A stretch of 64,000 nucleotides of DNA from Bacteroidales bacterium (GCA_017630215.1 JAGBVR010000010.1:124001-188000); one strand, 5' to 3'. Shown: positions 55,459 to 64,000, numbered from the stretch's first letter. Notes: generated by a model from the sequence alone, not told the origin. Program-made: numbers and translations.

Positions 55459-56004
55459 ATGAAAGAAGAAATCATCATAGCTGGATTCGGCGGTCAGGGA
55501 GTACTCTCGATGGGAAAGATTCTCGCATATTGCGCTATCATGCAGGACATGGAAGTAACATGGATGCCTTCATATGGTCCTGAGATGCGTGGAGGAACAG
55601 CCAATGTAAGCGTTATCCTCAGCGACAAGAAGATCAGCTCACCTATCGTTACAAAATTCGATACTGTGATCGCGCTCAACCAGCAGTCACTCGACAAGTT
55701 CGAGAGTGCTGTAAAACCAGGAGGCCTTCTCATCTACGACCCTAATGGCATCACAGTTCCTCCTACAAGAACAGATATCAGCATCTGTAAGATCGACGCA
55801 ATCAATGTTGCTGCTCAGGTAGGAAACTCTAAGGTATACAATATGGCGGTGATGGGAGCGTTCCTCAAGATGAAGCCGATCATCAAGTCTGAGAATATCG
55901 ACAAGGGACTTGCAAAATGTATCCCTGCAAGATATGCAGATCTCATTTCACTCAACAAAGCTGCCATCGAAGAAGGTATGAAAGCGGTGGAAGTGATCCG
56001 ATAA
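55459..56004 (+). CDS. 2-oxoacid:ferredoxin oxidoreductase, gamma subunit
   Basis: 181 residues. IIIAGFGGQGVLSMGKILAY is the N-terminal loop, followed by WMPSYGPEMRGGTANVSVIL, the standard gamma-subunit core. It ends the operon (delta, alpha, beta, gamma), 25 bp behind the beta subunit. Confidence 0.93.
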   Translation: MKEEIIIAGFGGQGVLSMGKILAYCAIMQDMEVTWMPSYGPEMRGGTANVSVILSDKKISSPIVTKFDTVIALNQQSLDKFESAVKPGGLLIYDPNGITVPPTRTDISICKIDAINVAAQVGNSKVYNMAVMGAFLKMKPIIKSENIDKGLAKCIPARYADLISLNKAAIEEGMKAVEVIR

Positions 56005-56101
56005 ACTGCTTGACATAGATAAACTGCTTTGATTTCATCAATTTATTTTGAGAAATCAAAGCAGTTTGCTATTTTTGCAAAGTAGGTTGAATTTATATAA
56101 A

Positions 56102-56374
56102 ATGCTGGAAACTGTAAAAGAAAGAATCAAGCAGCTGATTGCTGCATACGAGACGGAGAAAATGGAGCGCATCAGGCTTCAGTCCGAGCTTGAGCAGGCC
56201 AGAACACAGAACGAGACCTACAGAAAGCAGATTATAGAGTTAGAGAGACAGATCGATAACCAGAAGCTGACTGAGGCCTTTATGGCGGGTAGCACAGATA
56301 CGAGCGCAGCCAAAAAGAAGATCGACAGTCTGATGAAGGAAATTGACAGATGCATAAAACTGATGGAGGGTTGA
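56102..56374 (+). CDS. Short coiled-coil protein, ZapB-like
   Basis: 90 residues from the ATG at 56102. It is almost entirely a coiled coil with heptads (ERIKQLIAAYETEKMERIRL onward). It is directly followed (1 bp) by zapA. The pairing resembles the ZapB-ZapA cell-division pair, where ZapA links FtsZ to ZapB; the similarity is of type and position rather than sequence. Confidence 0.65.
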   Translation: MLETVKERIKQLIAAYETEKMERIRLQSELEQARTQNETYRKQIIELERQIDNQKLTEAFMAGSTDTSAAKKKIDSLMKEIDRCIKLMEG

Positions 56375-56375
56375 T

Positions 56376-56672
56376 ATGGCACAGGATATTACGATAAAAC
56401 TGGCAGGAAAGCCTTATCCTATCACAGCAGAGTCGCCGGAACAGGAACAGCTCATAAGAAGAGCTGCAGATGAAATCAACAGAAGGATTGCTGACTATCA
56501 GTCGAAGAATCCTGAAGGATTTATTGTTGACTTCATGTCATTTGCGGCATTGAACTTGTGCATGTCATATATAACTTTGTCAGACAAGATAAGCGCCTTG
56601 TATGGCGAGGAGGCAAAGCTTGTAAAAGAGCTGGACGGTTATCTGAAGAATATTGATAAAAACAGCCGTTAG
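56376..56672 (+). CDS. zapA: Cell division protein ZapA
   Basis: 98 residues: ITIKLAGKPYPITAESPEQE (the N-terminal beta domain), LIRRAADEINRRIADYQSKN, and a C-terminal coiled coil (LSDKISALYGEEAKLVKELD). It promotes FtsZ bundling at the septum. In E. coli zapA is followed by the 6S RNA gene; here too a non-coding transcript follows. Confidence 0.88.
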   Translation: MAQDITIKLAGKPYPITAESPEQEQLIRRAADEINRRIADYQSKNPEGFIVDFMSFAALNLCMSYITLSDKISALYGEEAKLVKELDGYLKNIDKNSR

Positions 56673-56683
56673 TTATATTTTTG
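56653..56683 (+). promoter_or_regulatory. Bacteroidota promoter for the RNA after zapA
   Basis: TTG at 56653-56655, a 20-bp spacer, and TATTTTTG at 56676-56683. It overlaps the zapA 3' end and would start a transcript near 56688. Confidence 0.75.
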
Positions 56684-56687
56684 CTGA

Positions 56688-56895
56688 AATCAACAGTATT
56701 GATGTAACCGGGCAGACTCGGATGGCAATGACGGACCTATGTGACCCGCATGGGGATTCTGCATGAGCAGGACGGAGGATTTCAGAACCATTAATCCGGA
56801 GCCCAAATCTTATTTTGACAAGATTTTCTGTCAAACAAACTAACGGCTTTTATTATAACTTGACCAATCTGCAGAACAGTGGATTGGTCATTTTT
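56688..56895 (+). ncRNA. Candidate small RNA between zapA and rny, possible 6S RNA
   Basis: About 208 nt with its own promoter and a clear terminator, and no sizeable open frame. A long-range stem can form: GGGC and TCGGAT (56710-56723) with ATCCGGAGCCC (about 56794-56804); AAATCTT and AAGATTT form a hairpin near 56807-56827. The length and the site after zapA match the 6S RNA (ssrS) of E. coli, but I cannot confirm a 6S fold by eye. The intervening region holds no gene. Confidence 0.5.
56861..56895 (+). terminator. Terminator of the zapA-rny small RNA
   Basis: 9-bp perfect stem TGACCAATC with GATTGGTCA, followed by five T. Lies 40 bp before the rny ATG. Confidence 0.85.
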
Positions 56896-56934
56896 ATGGC
56901 CTCAAGTGAAACAACTAAAAACCAATAATATTTT

Positions 56935-58476
56935 ATGGAAATACTATTTTACATTTTGTCTGCAGTCCTTGGCGCCATAGTGGCACTTGGCACATACATA
57001 TTTGTCCGTAAGATACTTCTTAAGGGACAGAAGGATGAAATCATCCAGAAGGCAGAGCTAGAGGCAGAGAGCATAAAGAAGGAAAAGATCTTCCAAGCAA
57101 AGGAAAAGTTCCTCCAGCTCAAGAGCGAGCACGAGCAGTACATCAACGAAAAGAACAAGCACATCAGTGAGGTCGAGAGCCGTCTGAAACAGAAGGAGAA
57201 CTCACTGAACCAGCAGAATGCTGAGCTTGGACGTAAAAACAAGGAAGCCGACGCTATCAGGCAGAACCTGAAGAATCAGGTAGAGATTGCTGCAAAAAAG
57301 ACAGAAGAATACGAAGCGCTTCGCCAGGAGGCCCTCAAGCAGATTGAGGAAATTGCCGGTCTGACTGCTGTGGAAGCGAAGAACCAGCTGATGGATAGCA
57401 TGAAGGCTGAGGCCAGGACCCAGGCTCAGTCATATATCAACGATGTGATGGATGAGGCACGTCTTACCGCAAGCAAAGAAGCCAAACGTATCGTCATCAA
57501 TACCATACAGCGCACAGCATCTGAGACAGCCATTGAGAATGCCGTAACTGTATTCCACATCGAAAGCGACGAAATCAAGGGTAGAATCATCGGCCGTGAG
57601 GGACGCAACATCCGTGCACTCGAGGCAGCTACTGGAGTGGAAATCGTCGTGGACGACACACCTGAGGCAATCCTTCTTTCAGCATTCGATCCGGTTAGAA
57701 GAGAAGTTGCACGTCTTGCGCTTCATCAGCTCGTGATCGACGGCCGTATCCACCCTGCCCGCATCGAGGAAGTGGTGGCAAAAGTCCAGAAGCAGCTTGA
57801 AGATGAGATCATGGAGACAGGTAAGAGAACATGTATAGATCTCGGTATCCATGGAATGCATATCGAGCTTGTAAAGCTCATCGGACGAATGAAATATCGT
57901 TCATCATACGGACAGAACCTTCTACAGCACGCTCGTGAAGTAGCAAACATCTGTGCCACAATGGCTTCCGAGCTCGGTCTCAATCCTAAAATCGCTAAGA
58001 GAGCTGGTCTTCTCCACGATATCGGAAAGGTTTCTGACGAAGATCCGGAACTTCCACATGCAATTCTCGGTATGAAACTCGCTGAGAAATATAAAGAGAA
58101 GCCAGAAGTATGCAATGCCATCGGTTCACACCACGAGGAAGTGGAAATGACCAGCATCATCTCTCCTCTCGTACTTGTTGGTGACGCCATTTCCGGAGCT
58201 CGTCCAGGTGCACGTCGCGAGGTGATCGAGTCATATATCAAGAGACTCAAGGACATGGAGAACATTGCAAAGTCTCACAACGGAGTGACCAAGACTTATG
58301 CAATCCAGGCAGGACGCGAGCTTCGAGTTATCGTGGGGGCAGACCAGGTAACTGACCAGGAGGCAGAGGCAATGTCAGCTGATATAGCACGTCAGATTCA
58401 GGAGGAAATGGTTTATCCGGGACAGGTAAAGATCACCGTGATCCGCGAGACCAGATCCGTAGCATTCGCAAAATAA
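56935..58476 (+). CDS. rny: Ribonuclease Y
   Basis: Endoribonuclease that starts mRNA decay. 513 residues: one N-terminal membrane helix ([20 protein letters not shown]), a long coiled coil (about 30-190), a KH domain ([19 protein letters not shown] and VDDTPE), and an HD domain with [12 protein letters not shown] and GSHHEEVEM as metal ligands. dsbD follows 20 bp on. Confidence 0.96.
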   Translation: MEILFYILSAVLGAIVALGTYIFVRKILLKGQKDEIIQKAELEAESIKKEKIFQAKEKFLQLKSEHEQYINEKNKHISEVESRLKQKENSLNQQNAELGRKNKEADAIRQNLKNQVEIAAKKTEEYEALRQEALKQIEEIAGLTAVEAKNQLMDSMKAEARTQAQSYINDVMDEARLTASKEAKRIVINTIQRTASETAIENAVTVFHIESDEIKGRIIGREGRNIRALEAATGVEIVVDDTPEAILLSAFDPVRREVARLALHQLVIDGRIHPARIEEVVAKVQKQLEDEIMETGKRTCIDLGIHGMHIELVKLIGRMKYRSSYGQNLLQHAREVANICATMASELGLNPKIAKRAGLLHDIGKVSDEDPELPHAILGMKLAEKYKEKPEVCNAIGSHHEEVEMTSIISPLVLVGDAISGARPGARREVIESYIKRLKDMENIAKSHNGVTKTYAIQAGRELRVIVGADQVTDQEAEAMSADIARQIQEEMVYPGQVKITVIRETRSVAFAK

Positions 58477-58496
58477 ACCCTATACAATAAACATCA

Positions 58497-60452
58497 ATGA
58501 AAAAAATTATGACAATGCTCGCAGCGCTTCTCGTATCTGCTGCAGCTTTTGCCCAGGGCCAGCTCGTAACCTGGTCGTCTCACGTGGAGAAAGGTGAGGG
58601 TGATGTATATAAAGTGATTTTCACAGGAAAGGTCGCTGAAGGCTATCACACCTACACTCTTACTGATGAATTCTCTGCTACTGATCTTATGGACGCTGAC
58701 GTCGATGGTGGCGAACTCGTAGGAGATCCATATGAAGTCAGTACACCGGTAGAAGAAACTGACGAATACGGTGATCTGGCTAAACATTACTACAATGAAA
58801 TTATCATTGCACAGGATGTGATGGTAAATGATGGAAATGCAACATTTACCGGAACAATCTTCACTAATGCCTGCACCGGAGGCGCATGCAAGGCAGAGTA
58901 TTACGATTTTAACGTAAAGATCGGAAACGCAGCCGAAACAGTAGCAGAAGCAATCACAGAAGAGCCGGTACCGGCACAGAAGACAGCATTCCCATGGGGT
59001 CTGATCCTTCAGGCTATTCTCTGGGGATTTGCAATGCTTCTTACTCCTTGTGTATTCCCGATGGTACCTATGACGGTATCCTTCTTCCTTAAAGGCTCAG
59101 AGTCAGTTGCTCAGGGACGCTTCAAGGCAGGAATGTACGGACTGTTCATCGTACTCCTTTACACTCTCCCTATCGCACTCCTGATCGTGATTACACGTAT
59201 CATCGGAGGTGAATCAGTTACTGCTGACATCTTCAACTGGATCGCAACACACTGGCTCCCTAACATCTTGTTCTTCATCATCTTCATGGTGTTTGCAGCA
59301 TCATTCTTCGGAGCATTCGAGATCACTCTTCCACAGTCTCTCGTGAACAAGAGCGACAAAGGATCAGACAAGAAGGGACTTGCCGGCGTATTCTTCATGG
59401 CACTTACACTTGTGCTCGTTTCATTCTCTTGTACAGGTCCGATCGTAGGTAACGTGCTTATTCAGGCAACATCAAGCAATGGCGCATGGTGGATTCCTAT
59501 CGTGACTATGCTTGCCTTCTCAATTGCTTTCGCCCTTCCATTCACTCTCCTTGCATTCTTCCCTTCACTTCTGAAGGATCTGAAGAAGAGCGGCGGCGGA
59601 TGGTTGAACACAGTAAAGGTAGTAATGGGATTCATCGAGGTAGCACTCGGATTCAAGTTCCTCAGCATGGCTGACCAGACTTACCACTGGGGACTTCTTG
59701 ACAGAGAAATCTACCTTGCTATCTGGATCGTGACATTTGCTCTCCTTGGATTCTATCTCCTTGGCAAGCTCAAGTTCGCTCATGATGACGATGTCCCACA
59801 CATTTCAGTAACAAGACTTTCTCTTGCTATCGTAGTATTCTCATTCGTAGTATATATGGTACCAGGAATGTGGGGTGCTCCACTTAGCGGTCTCTCAGGC
59901 TACCTCCCTCCTATTTCAACTCAGGATTACATCCTTTCACCAGGAGGAACTGCCAATGTTGTAACAGTAGATGCTCCAGCAAAGAGCGAGGCCAAGAAGT
60001 ATGACTTCCTCCACCTCCCTCACAATCTTGACGGTTACTTTGACCTGGAACAGGGACTGGAAGCTGCAAAAGAACTTGGCAAGCCGGTATTCGTGGATGT
60101 CACTGGCCATGCATGTGTAAACTGCCGAGAAATGGAGCAGAGAGTATGGAGCGATCCAGCTGCACTGGATATCCTCCGAAACGAGTACGTGATCGTTGCA
60201 CTGTATGTTGATGACAAACATAAACTTGACAAGGAAGACTGGGTGACTGATGCAGAAACCGGAAAGGTTTACAAGGACCTCGGACGAGCAAACTCGTATA
60301 TCGCACGTGAGAGATTCAATGTAAATGCTCAGCCAAATTACATTCTCCTCTCACCTGACGGAGAAATCCTCGTTCCGACACACAGCTATGATCTTTCGGT
60401 CGAGAATTTCATCAACTTCCTTAACAGCGGAGTAGAGGCTTATAAGAAATAG
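58497..60452 (+). CDS. dsbD: Thiol:disulfide interchange protein DsbD family
   Basis: 651 residues. A signal peptide, then a periplasmic N-terminal domain (about 20-150) with CTGGACKAEYYDF, eight membrane helices (first around LLTPCVFPMVPMTV, a typical Cys-Pro site; the second Cys in SFSCTGPIVGN), and a C-terminal thioredoxin domain with DVTGHACVNCREME (CVNC). It carries electrons from cytoplasmic thioredoxin to periplasmic thiol proteins. Confidence 0.93.
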   Translation: MKKIMTMLAALLVSAAAFAQGQLVTWSSHVEKGEGDVYKVIFTGKVAEGYHTYTLTDEFSATDLMDADVDGGELVGDPYEVSTPVEETDEYGDLAKHYYNEIIIAQDVMVNDGNATFTGTIFTNACTGGACKAEYYDFNVKIGNAAETVAEAITEEPVPAQKTAFPWGLILQAILWGFAMLLTPCVFPMVPMTVSFFLKGSESVAQGRFKAGMYGLFIVLLYTLPIALLIVITRIIGGESVTADIFNWIATHWLPNILFFIIFMVFAASFFGAFEITLPQSLVNKSDKGSDKKGLAGVFFMALTLVLVSFSCTGPIVGNVLIQATSSNGAWWIPIVTMLAFSIAFALPFTLLAFFPSLLKDLKKSGGGWLNTVKVVMGFIEVALGFKFLSMADQTYHWGLLDREIYLAIWIVTFALLGFYLLGKLKFAHDDDVPHISVTRLSLAIVVFSFVVYMVPGMWGAPLSGLSGYLPPISTQDYILSPGGTANVVTVDAPAKSEAKKYDFLHLPHNLDGYFDLEQGLEAAKELGKPVFVDVTGHACVNCREMEQRVWSDPAALDILRNEYVIVALYVDDKHKLDKEDWVTDAETGKVYKDLGRANSYIARERFNVNAQPNYILLSPDGEILVPTHSYDLSVENFINFLNSGVEAYKK

Positions 60453-60470
60453 CATATAGCTGAATATCAG

Positions 60471-60516
60471 ATGTCCCATCATCCACGAAGAGTATCTTCG
60501 GAAGATGATGGGACAT
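60471..60516. terminator. Bidirectional terminator between dsbD and creD
   Basis: 13-bp perfect outer stem ATGTCCCATCATC with its complement, and an inner CGAAGA/TCTTCG stem. T-run on the plus strand. Confidence 0.85.
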
Positions 60517-60535
60517 TTTCTATTTACGAATCCTC

Positions 60536-61780
60536 TCAGTCTGCATCTGAAGGATTTTCCATCAGATTGTTCTTTCTTGTGAAATACATTATAAGTGAAA
60601 GTATAGCAAAGAGAGCTAATGAACCGACCAGAAGACTTCCAGTCTCAAGATTGAGAAGCACATAGATGAAGGCATAAAGTACAGCTACCGCCACTGTGCA
60701 GCCCACTGCTGTCTTCGACCGCAGGAAGCCAATGAAATATCCTCCGAGAGCTGTGACCGTCATCCCTGAGGCAATAAGATAGGCCCAGCCAAATGCGAGA
60801 TATTCAGACATTGACAGAAGGAGAAGATAGAAGAGACAAAGAGAGAAACCTGTCACAATGTATTGGATATAATTGACTTCCTGCCGTGATATAGTCTCCA
60901 CAAGGAATATAGCTGTAAAGACCAGGAGAATAATCAGGAACGAATACTTTATGGCACGGGTAGTCTGCTGATATTGGCTGACTGGCACTACAAATTCAAC
61001 ATAGAATTCCGGATAATTGTTTCCATATGTATTGAATTCATTGACAACCCATTGAGCAGTAAAACCATCATCATTTACAGTCCTTTCATTAGGAAGGAAG
61101 GAGCCGTCAAACCCAGGTGAGGAATAATTGGAAGTCAGATTGACTTTGAAAGTATCAGACTTAGGGAAGAATCTGAGAGACTCCGCTCCTTTTGTTCTGA
61201 AAGAGATGGAATATTCGATGACCTGTCCCGGCACAAGAGTATCCATATCAAGTTTGGTGCGAAGGCCGTCTTCTGCAAGCGTAAACGTATAATCTCTCCC
61301 GTCGACATGGGCTGTGATTTTGTTTTCCAGGCCTTTGAAATTACCTATAGGAAAATACAAATAGGCCGTCCCGTTATAATATTTAAAATCATTGTCAGAA
61401 ATGACAAAGGAGCCGTCAATCTTGAAATCAGCCTTGTATATCGGTATTTCATAGATGGAACGGTGCAGCATCTCCACATCCACATTTCCATTGATTTCCG
61501 CAGCATTTGCATTGATTTTCCTTACCTTGTCAGAATAAACGGCATTACCCTTGGGATCGATTTCATTCTGCTTGTAAGGAAACTTCAGTTCAGGTGCATA
61601 GATCATCTGTGCACCTCCCACCTGTCTGGTCACTTCATTTTGAGCCTCAGATGAAAGTTCCTGACGGTCATCGATGAGATTTCTGACAAGTAAAATCGGA
61701 ATCTGAAGAATCAGAACCGAAAGCAGGATAAAGACTCCCTTCCAGATCATCCTGCGTCCAAATGTGTTTTCCTTTACCAT
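60536..61780 (-). CDS. creD: CreD family inner-membrane protein
   Basis: 414 residues. N-terminal membrane helix (about 15-33), a large periplasmic part (about 40-290), then several C-terminal helices. The familiar segments are MIYAPELKFPY, QNEVTRQVGGAQ, AQWVVNEFNTYG and IQYIVTGFSLCLFYLLLLS. Known in E. coli as an envelope-stress marker of CreBC. It diverges from a LytTR gene whose upstream region carries two 9-bp direct repeats, so it is a candidate target. Confidence 0.88.
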   Translation of the reverse strand: MVKENTFGRRMIWKGVFILLSVLILQIPILLVRNLIDDRQELSSEAQNEVTRQVGGAQMIYAPELKFPYKQNEIDPKGNAVYSDKVRKINANAAEINGNVDVEMLHRSIYEIPIYKADFKIDGSFVISDNDFKYYNGTAYLYFPIGNFKGLENKITAHVDGRDYTFTLAEDGLRTKLDMDTLVPGQVIEYSISFRTKGAESLRFFPKSDTFKVNLTSNYSSPGFDGSFLPNERTVNDDGFTAQWVVNEFNTYGNNYPEFYVEFVVPVSQYQQTTRAIKYSFLIILLVFTAIFLVETISRQEVNYIQYIVTGFSLCLFYLLLLSMSEYLAFGWAYLIASGMTVTALGGYFIGFLRSKTAVGCTVAVAVLYAFIYVLLNLETGSLLVGSLALFAILSLIMYFTRKNNLMENPSDAD

Positions 61781-61880
61781 ATTTGAGAGTGTTTAAAAAT
61801 TAGTTCTTATACAAAAATGAATAGAAAGTTCCTGATTTCTAAGATTTTCTCTACCTGTTTTATCAAATGTATCCCTAGCT

Positions 61881-61910
61881 TGATGAAATGGCGTCCTGAG
61901 CTGATGAAAT
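61881..61910. promoter_or_regulatory. Two direct TGATGAAAT repeats, 12 bp apart; possible LytTR operator
   Basis: TGATGAAAT at 61881-61889 and at 61902-61910. Spacing is exactly 12 bp, a 21-bp repeat interval, the geometry of LytTR binding sites (9-bp repeats with a 12-bp spacer, as for AgrA). Between creD and the LytTR gene. Confidence 0.6.
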
Positions 61911-61936
61911 TTTTATGAGTTATTGATAATCATTAC

Positions 61937-61944
61937 TAACTTTG
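61937..61944 (+). promoter_or_regulatory. Bacteroidota -7 box TAACTTTG for the LytTR gene
   Basis: TAACTTTG, 19 bp before the ATG at 61964 and 26 bp after the repeat pair. The TTG -33 element is not at the usual distance, which would fit an activated promoter. Confidence 0.5.
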
Positions 61945-61963
61945 CATCCAAACCATATGGCAA

Positions 61964-62350
61964 TTGATGAAAGAACTTATTTTCTCAAATAGCGGCACTG
62001 AGCTTCTGAAGGTCCATCCGGAAGATATCATATATATCGAAGCGGACGGAAATTATTGCCGCATGCATCTCAGAGGAGGGTTCGAGCAGCAGCTATGGTT
62101 CAACAGACAGAGATTCATTTCCATCATCAGCAGTCAGCTAAGGGATGAGAAGCCTACTTTCATCGTTGTAGGAAGGAGCTTCATCATCAATCTTGCATAT
62201 ATTTTCCGTATCAATCCCGTGCAGAGTGAACTGGTTTTATTTGATTCCGTTAAGCCGGAGCAGATGAGCCTACACGCTTCTCAAGAGGCATTGAACAAGC
62301 TGAAGAAGGAAATTCTCATATTGAATAAGGTGGAAGACTATGAAAGATAA
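61964..62350 (+). CDS. Stand-alone LytTR-type DNA-binding regulator
   Basis: 128 residues, a single LytTR domain with no receiver. Seen: VHPEDIIYIEADGNYCRMH, FIVVGRSFIINLAYIFRI and LVLFDSV, the pattern of the beta-sheet DNA reader. It overlaps the next gene by 11 bp. Since it has no phosphorylation domain, it may be governed by its membrane-protein partner or by its own level. Divergent from creD. Confidence 0.86.
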   Translation: MMKELIFSNSGTELLKVHPEDIIYIEADGNYCRMHLRGGFEQQLWFNRQRFISIISSQLRDEKPTFIVVGRSFIINLAYIFRINPVQSELVLFDSVKPEQMSLHASQEALNKLKKEILILNKVEDYER

Positions 62351-63206
62351 GGAATACAAAGATGACGATGTGGTCGTAATCGGTGGGGCCGGCTGGAAAC
62401 CTTCGCCACATGGAAGTTCCGGGAAAAATGACCGTAAATGGAAGATCATTGCAATATTGTCTGCAGTGGGACTCTTCCTGCTTGAAGGATTCTTTCTTGG
62501 CAAACACATATATTATAATAACCAATTCAACCGCTCACGCCCTGACAGCGAGATCATAGCCCAGCTGGCTTTCCCTATGCCGGGCTCAGCTGGAGTATCC
62601 ATTCAGCATCAAGCAGTTATGGGAGTCAAGATGAAAATCTACGCCTTGAACGGACTTAAAGCTCATTTTACTGACACTGTTCCGGATTATTCGGATTCAT
62701 CAATATATTTCATTACAAGAAGTTCAGATTATAGGATCAAGAATGACCAGAAACATATCATCGGGGACTACATCGTAAATGGAAAAATAATTGCAGAGAG
62801 TCTTTGGAGGGCGGGATTCATGTCCGTCATTGATGGAAATGTCCAGATAGGTGTCAGCCGCAGTCCCAAGATCAGAAAACATATTGCAGAAAACTCAGGA
62901 TCGATGTTCAGGCAAATCGCTTTGGTATCAGCAGGGACAAGATGCGACGAACAGTTCGTACTTAAAGGCAAAGTAACAAGATGCGCATATGCCAGAGATA
63001 TTGAAGGGAATCTTTATTTCGTGGAAACTGAAAATCCGGAAACATTGTATGGATTTGCGGACGCTCTCATTGAATATGGTTTTGCTGATGCGATATACAT
63101 TACAGGCGGAAGCCAGAAGGAATGCTTCTATCGCAGTGAAGATGGGACAGCTCATGGCAAATATACCGATGAAAAGCCTCATGAACTGGTAGTCTGGACT
63201 AAATAG
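62340..63206 (+). CDS. Membrane-anchored NAGPA-like (phosphodiester glycosidase) protein
   Basis: 288 residues: a cytoplasmic tail (1-38), one membrane helix (IIAILSAVGLFLLEGFFLG), then a periplasmic domain. The latter has VKMKIYALNGLKAHF, GFMSVIDGNVQIGVS, and GFADALIEYGFADAIYITGG followed by SQKECFYR, similar in pattern to the NAGPA fold. It starts inside the LytTR gene, so the two are translated together. A membrane-bound partner of the LytTR regulator is a reasonable inference. Confidence 0.55.
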   Translation: MKDKEYKDDDVVVIGGAGWKPSPHGSSGKNDRKWKIIAILSAVGLFLLEGFFLGKHIYYNNQFNRSRPDSEIIAQLAFPMPGSAGVSIQHQAVMGVKMKIYALNGLKAHFTDTVPDYSDSSIYFITRSSDYRIKNDQKHIIGDYIVNGKIIAESLWRAGFMSVIDGNVQIGVSRSPKIRKHIAENSGSMFRQIALVSAGTRCDEQFVLKGKVTRCAYARDIEGNLYFVETENPETLYGFADALIEYGFADAIYITGGSQKECFYRSEDGTAHGKYTDEKPHELVVWTK

Positions 63207-63229
63207 CTTCTGTTTATGGATAAAAGGAA

Positions 63230-63265
63230 TGCCCCCGAAAGTTTATGATGTGACTTTCGGGGGCA
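63230..63265. terminator. Bidirectional terminator between the NAGPA-like gene and glnS
   Basis: 13-bp perfect stem TGCCCCCGAAAGT with its complement, 10-base loop, between convergent genes. Confidence 0.85.
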
Positions 63266-63280
63266 CTTTCTATAAGGCTT

Positions 63281-64000
63281 TTAGAACTTGAAACTGTCCT
63301 TAAGAGCTGTAGTCTTGTTGAATACGAAGTGGTCTGGAGTAGTATCCGGATCCTTGAAGAAGTATCCCACACGCTCGAACTGGACTGCGATACCTGAATT
63401 GTCTTCGAGAAGAGCTGGTTCTGCATATCCCTTTGCAATCACGAGAGACTCCGGATTGAGGTAGTTCTTGTAATCCTCTCCCTCAGGAATCTGACCCATC
63501 TGAGCCTCTGTGAAGAGCTTGTCATAAAGTCTGAGTTCCACTTCCTTGGCGTGCTCTGTCGACACCCAATGGATCGTACCCTTGACTGAACGCCACTCGC
63601 CTGCTCCAGGCTTTGATGTCGGATCGTAAGTACACTTGATCTCAACGATATTACCATCAGCATCCTTAACGACCTCCTGGCACTTGATGATATATGTATA
63701 CTTGAGACGAACTTCTCCATCCGGCTTGAGACGGAAATACTTCTTAGGAGGCTCCTCCATGAAATCATTTCTCTCGATGTAAACCTCTCCGGTGAAAGGA
63801 ACCTTACGAGAAGGTCCTTCCGGATCTGCCGGATTAAGAGGAGCATCGAACCACTCCACCTTGCCAGGCTCCCAGTTGGTGATAGTAAGCTTAACAGGGT
63901 CCTGTACGACCATATAACGGTTTGCACGCTCATTGAGGTCCTGACGTACACACCACTCCATCAGCTGAAGGTCGATGAGCTGCTCACGCTTTGCCACACC
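63281..64000 (-). CDS. glnS: Glutaminyl-tRNA synthetase, C-terminal part (5' truncated by window)
   Basis: The frame is open past 64000; the GTG at 63997 is internal (GVAKREQLIDLQLMEW). The visible 240 residues cover the end of the catalytic domain and the anticodon-binding beta-barrels of class I GlnRS: LNERANRYMVVQDPVKLTI, EVYIERNDFMEEPPKKYFRL, WVSTEHAKEVELRLYDKLF and VQFERVGYFFKD. The full protein is usually about 560-580 aa, so more than half lies outside the window. Confidence 0.93.
   Translation of the reverse strand, partial: GVAKREQLIDLQLMEWCVRQDLNERANRYMVVQDPVKLTITNWEPGKVEWFDAPLNPADPEGPSRKVPFTGEVYIERNDFMEEPPKKYFRLKPDGEVRLKYTYIIKCQEVVKDADGNIVEIKCTYDPTSKPGAGEWRSVKGTIHWVSTEHAKEVELRLYDKLFTEAQMGQIPEGEDYKNYLNPESLVIAKGYAEPALLEDNSGIAVQFERVGYFFKDPDTTPDHFVFNKTTALKDSFKF

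Overview
The window reads as chromosomal DNA from a Bacteroidota bacterium, most likely an anaerobic, host-associated member of the Bacteroidales. The sequence evidence is: many -7 boxes of the Bacteroidota type TAnnTTTG, several with a TTG about 20 bp upstream; few Shine-Dalgarno sequences; a SusC-like TonB receptor followed by a DUF4249 lipoprotein; type III glutamine synthetase; lineage proteins such as DUF349, DUF3276 and DUF5606; a glycine-lipid acyltransferase pair; and anaerobic enzymes (glpABC, a 2-oxoacid:ferredoxin oxidoreductase, rubrerythrin). No species can be named from the sequence alone.

Layout. 1-3.2 kb: the end of a TonB receptor, a DUF4249 lipoprotein, a small lipoprotein and a small outer-membrane protein. 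The last gene is flanked by two copies of a 29-bp direct repeat. 3.2-5.6 kb is an accessory patch: a GC-rich phage-type amidase, an AT-rich 494-residue protein with a C-terminal HEPN-type motif, attachment-site-like repeats, and tRNA-Cys. 5.7-9.3 kb: an exported GH94-like protein, rlmI and a 3'-5' exonuclease. 9.3-30.3 kb is mostly housekeeping: glnN, an aminotransferase, an exported C1 peptidase, pssA, rubrerythrin, nhaC, a GH25 muramidase, gapA, surE-lpxB, yggS, yidC, DUF349, trmD, an orphan gene with an attenuator-like leader, and a TonB receptor behind a TPP riboswitch.

30.3-41.3 kb: a glutaminyl cyclase lipoprotein, a steroid 5-alpha-reductase homologue translationally coupled to an old-yellow-enzyme reductase, RNase P RNA, then a run of six same-strand genes (DUF1846, glsA, glsB, glpA, glpB, glpC) ending at a perfect 58-bp palindrome. 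41.3-47 kb (minus strand): DUF6340 lipoprotein, rimO, DUF5606, coaE, ybbR, yajC, nusB. 47-53 kb: DUF3276, nadE (its glutaminase cysteine is replaced by glycine), an exported MBL-flavin reductase fusion, purine nucleoside phosphorylase and an amidohydrolase. 53.3-60.5 kb: the four-gene 2-oxoacid:ferredoxin oxidoreductase operon, a ZapB-like protein, zapA, a strong candidate small RNA gene, rny and dsbD. 60.5-64 kb: creD, a stand-alone LytTR regulator with a 9-bp direct-repeat pair upstream, a NAGPA-like membrane protein and the 3' end of glnS.

How it fits together: most genes serve envelope building (lpxB, pssA, glsAB, yidC, GH25, creD), anaerobic redox (glpABC, kor, rbr, dsbD) and translation (trmD, rlmI, rimO, rnpB, glnS). 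The best leads for something new are the tRNA-Cys accessory patch with its HEPN protein, the 29-bp repeat cassette, the reductase pair, the altered NadE with a hairpin abutting its start codon, and the RNA gene between zapA and rny.
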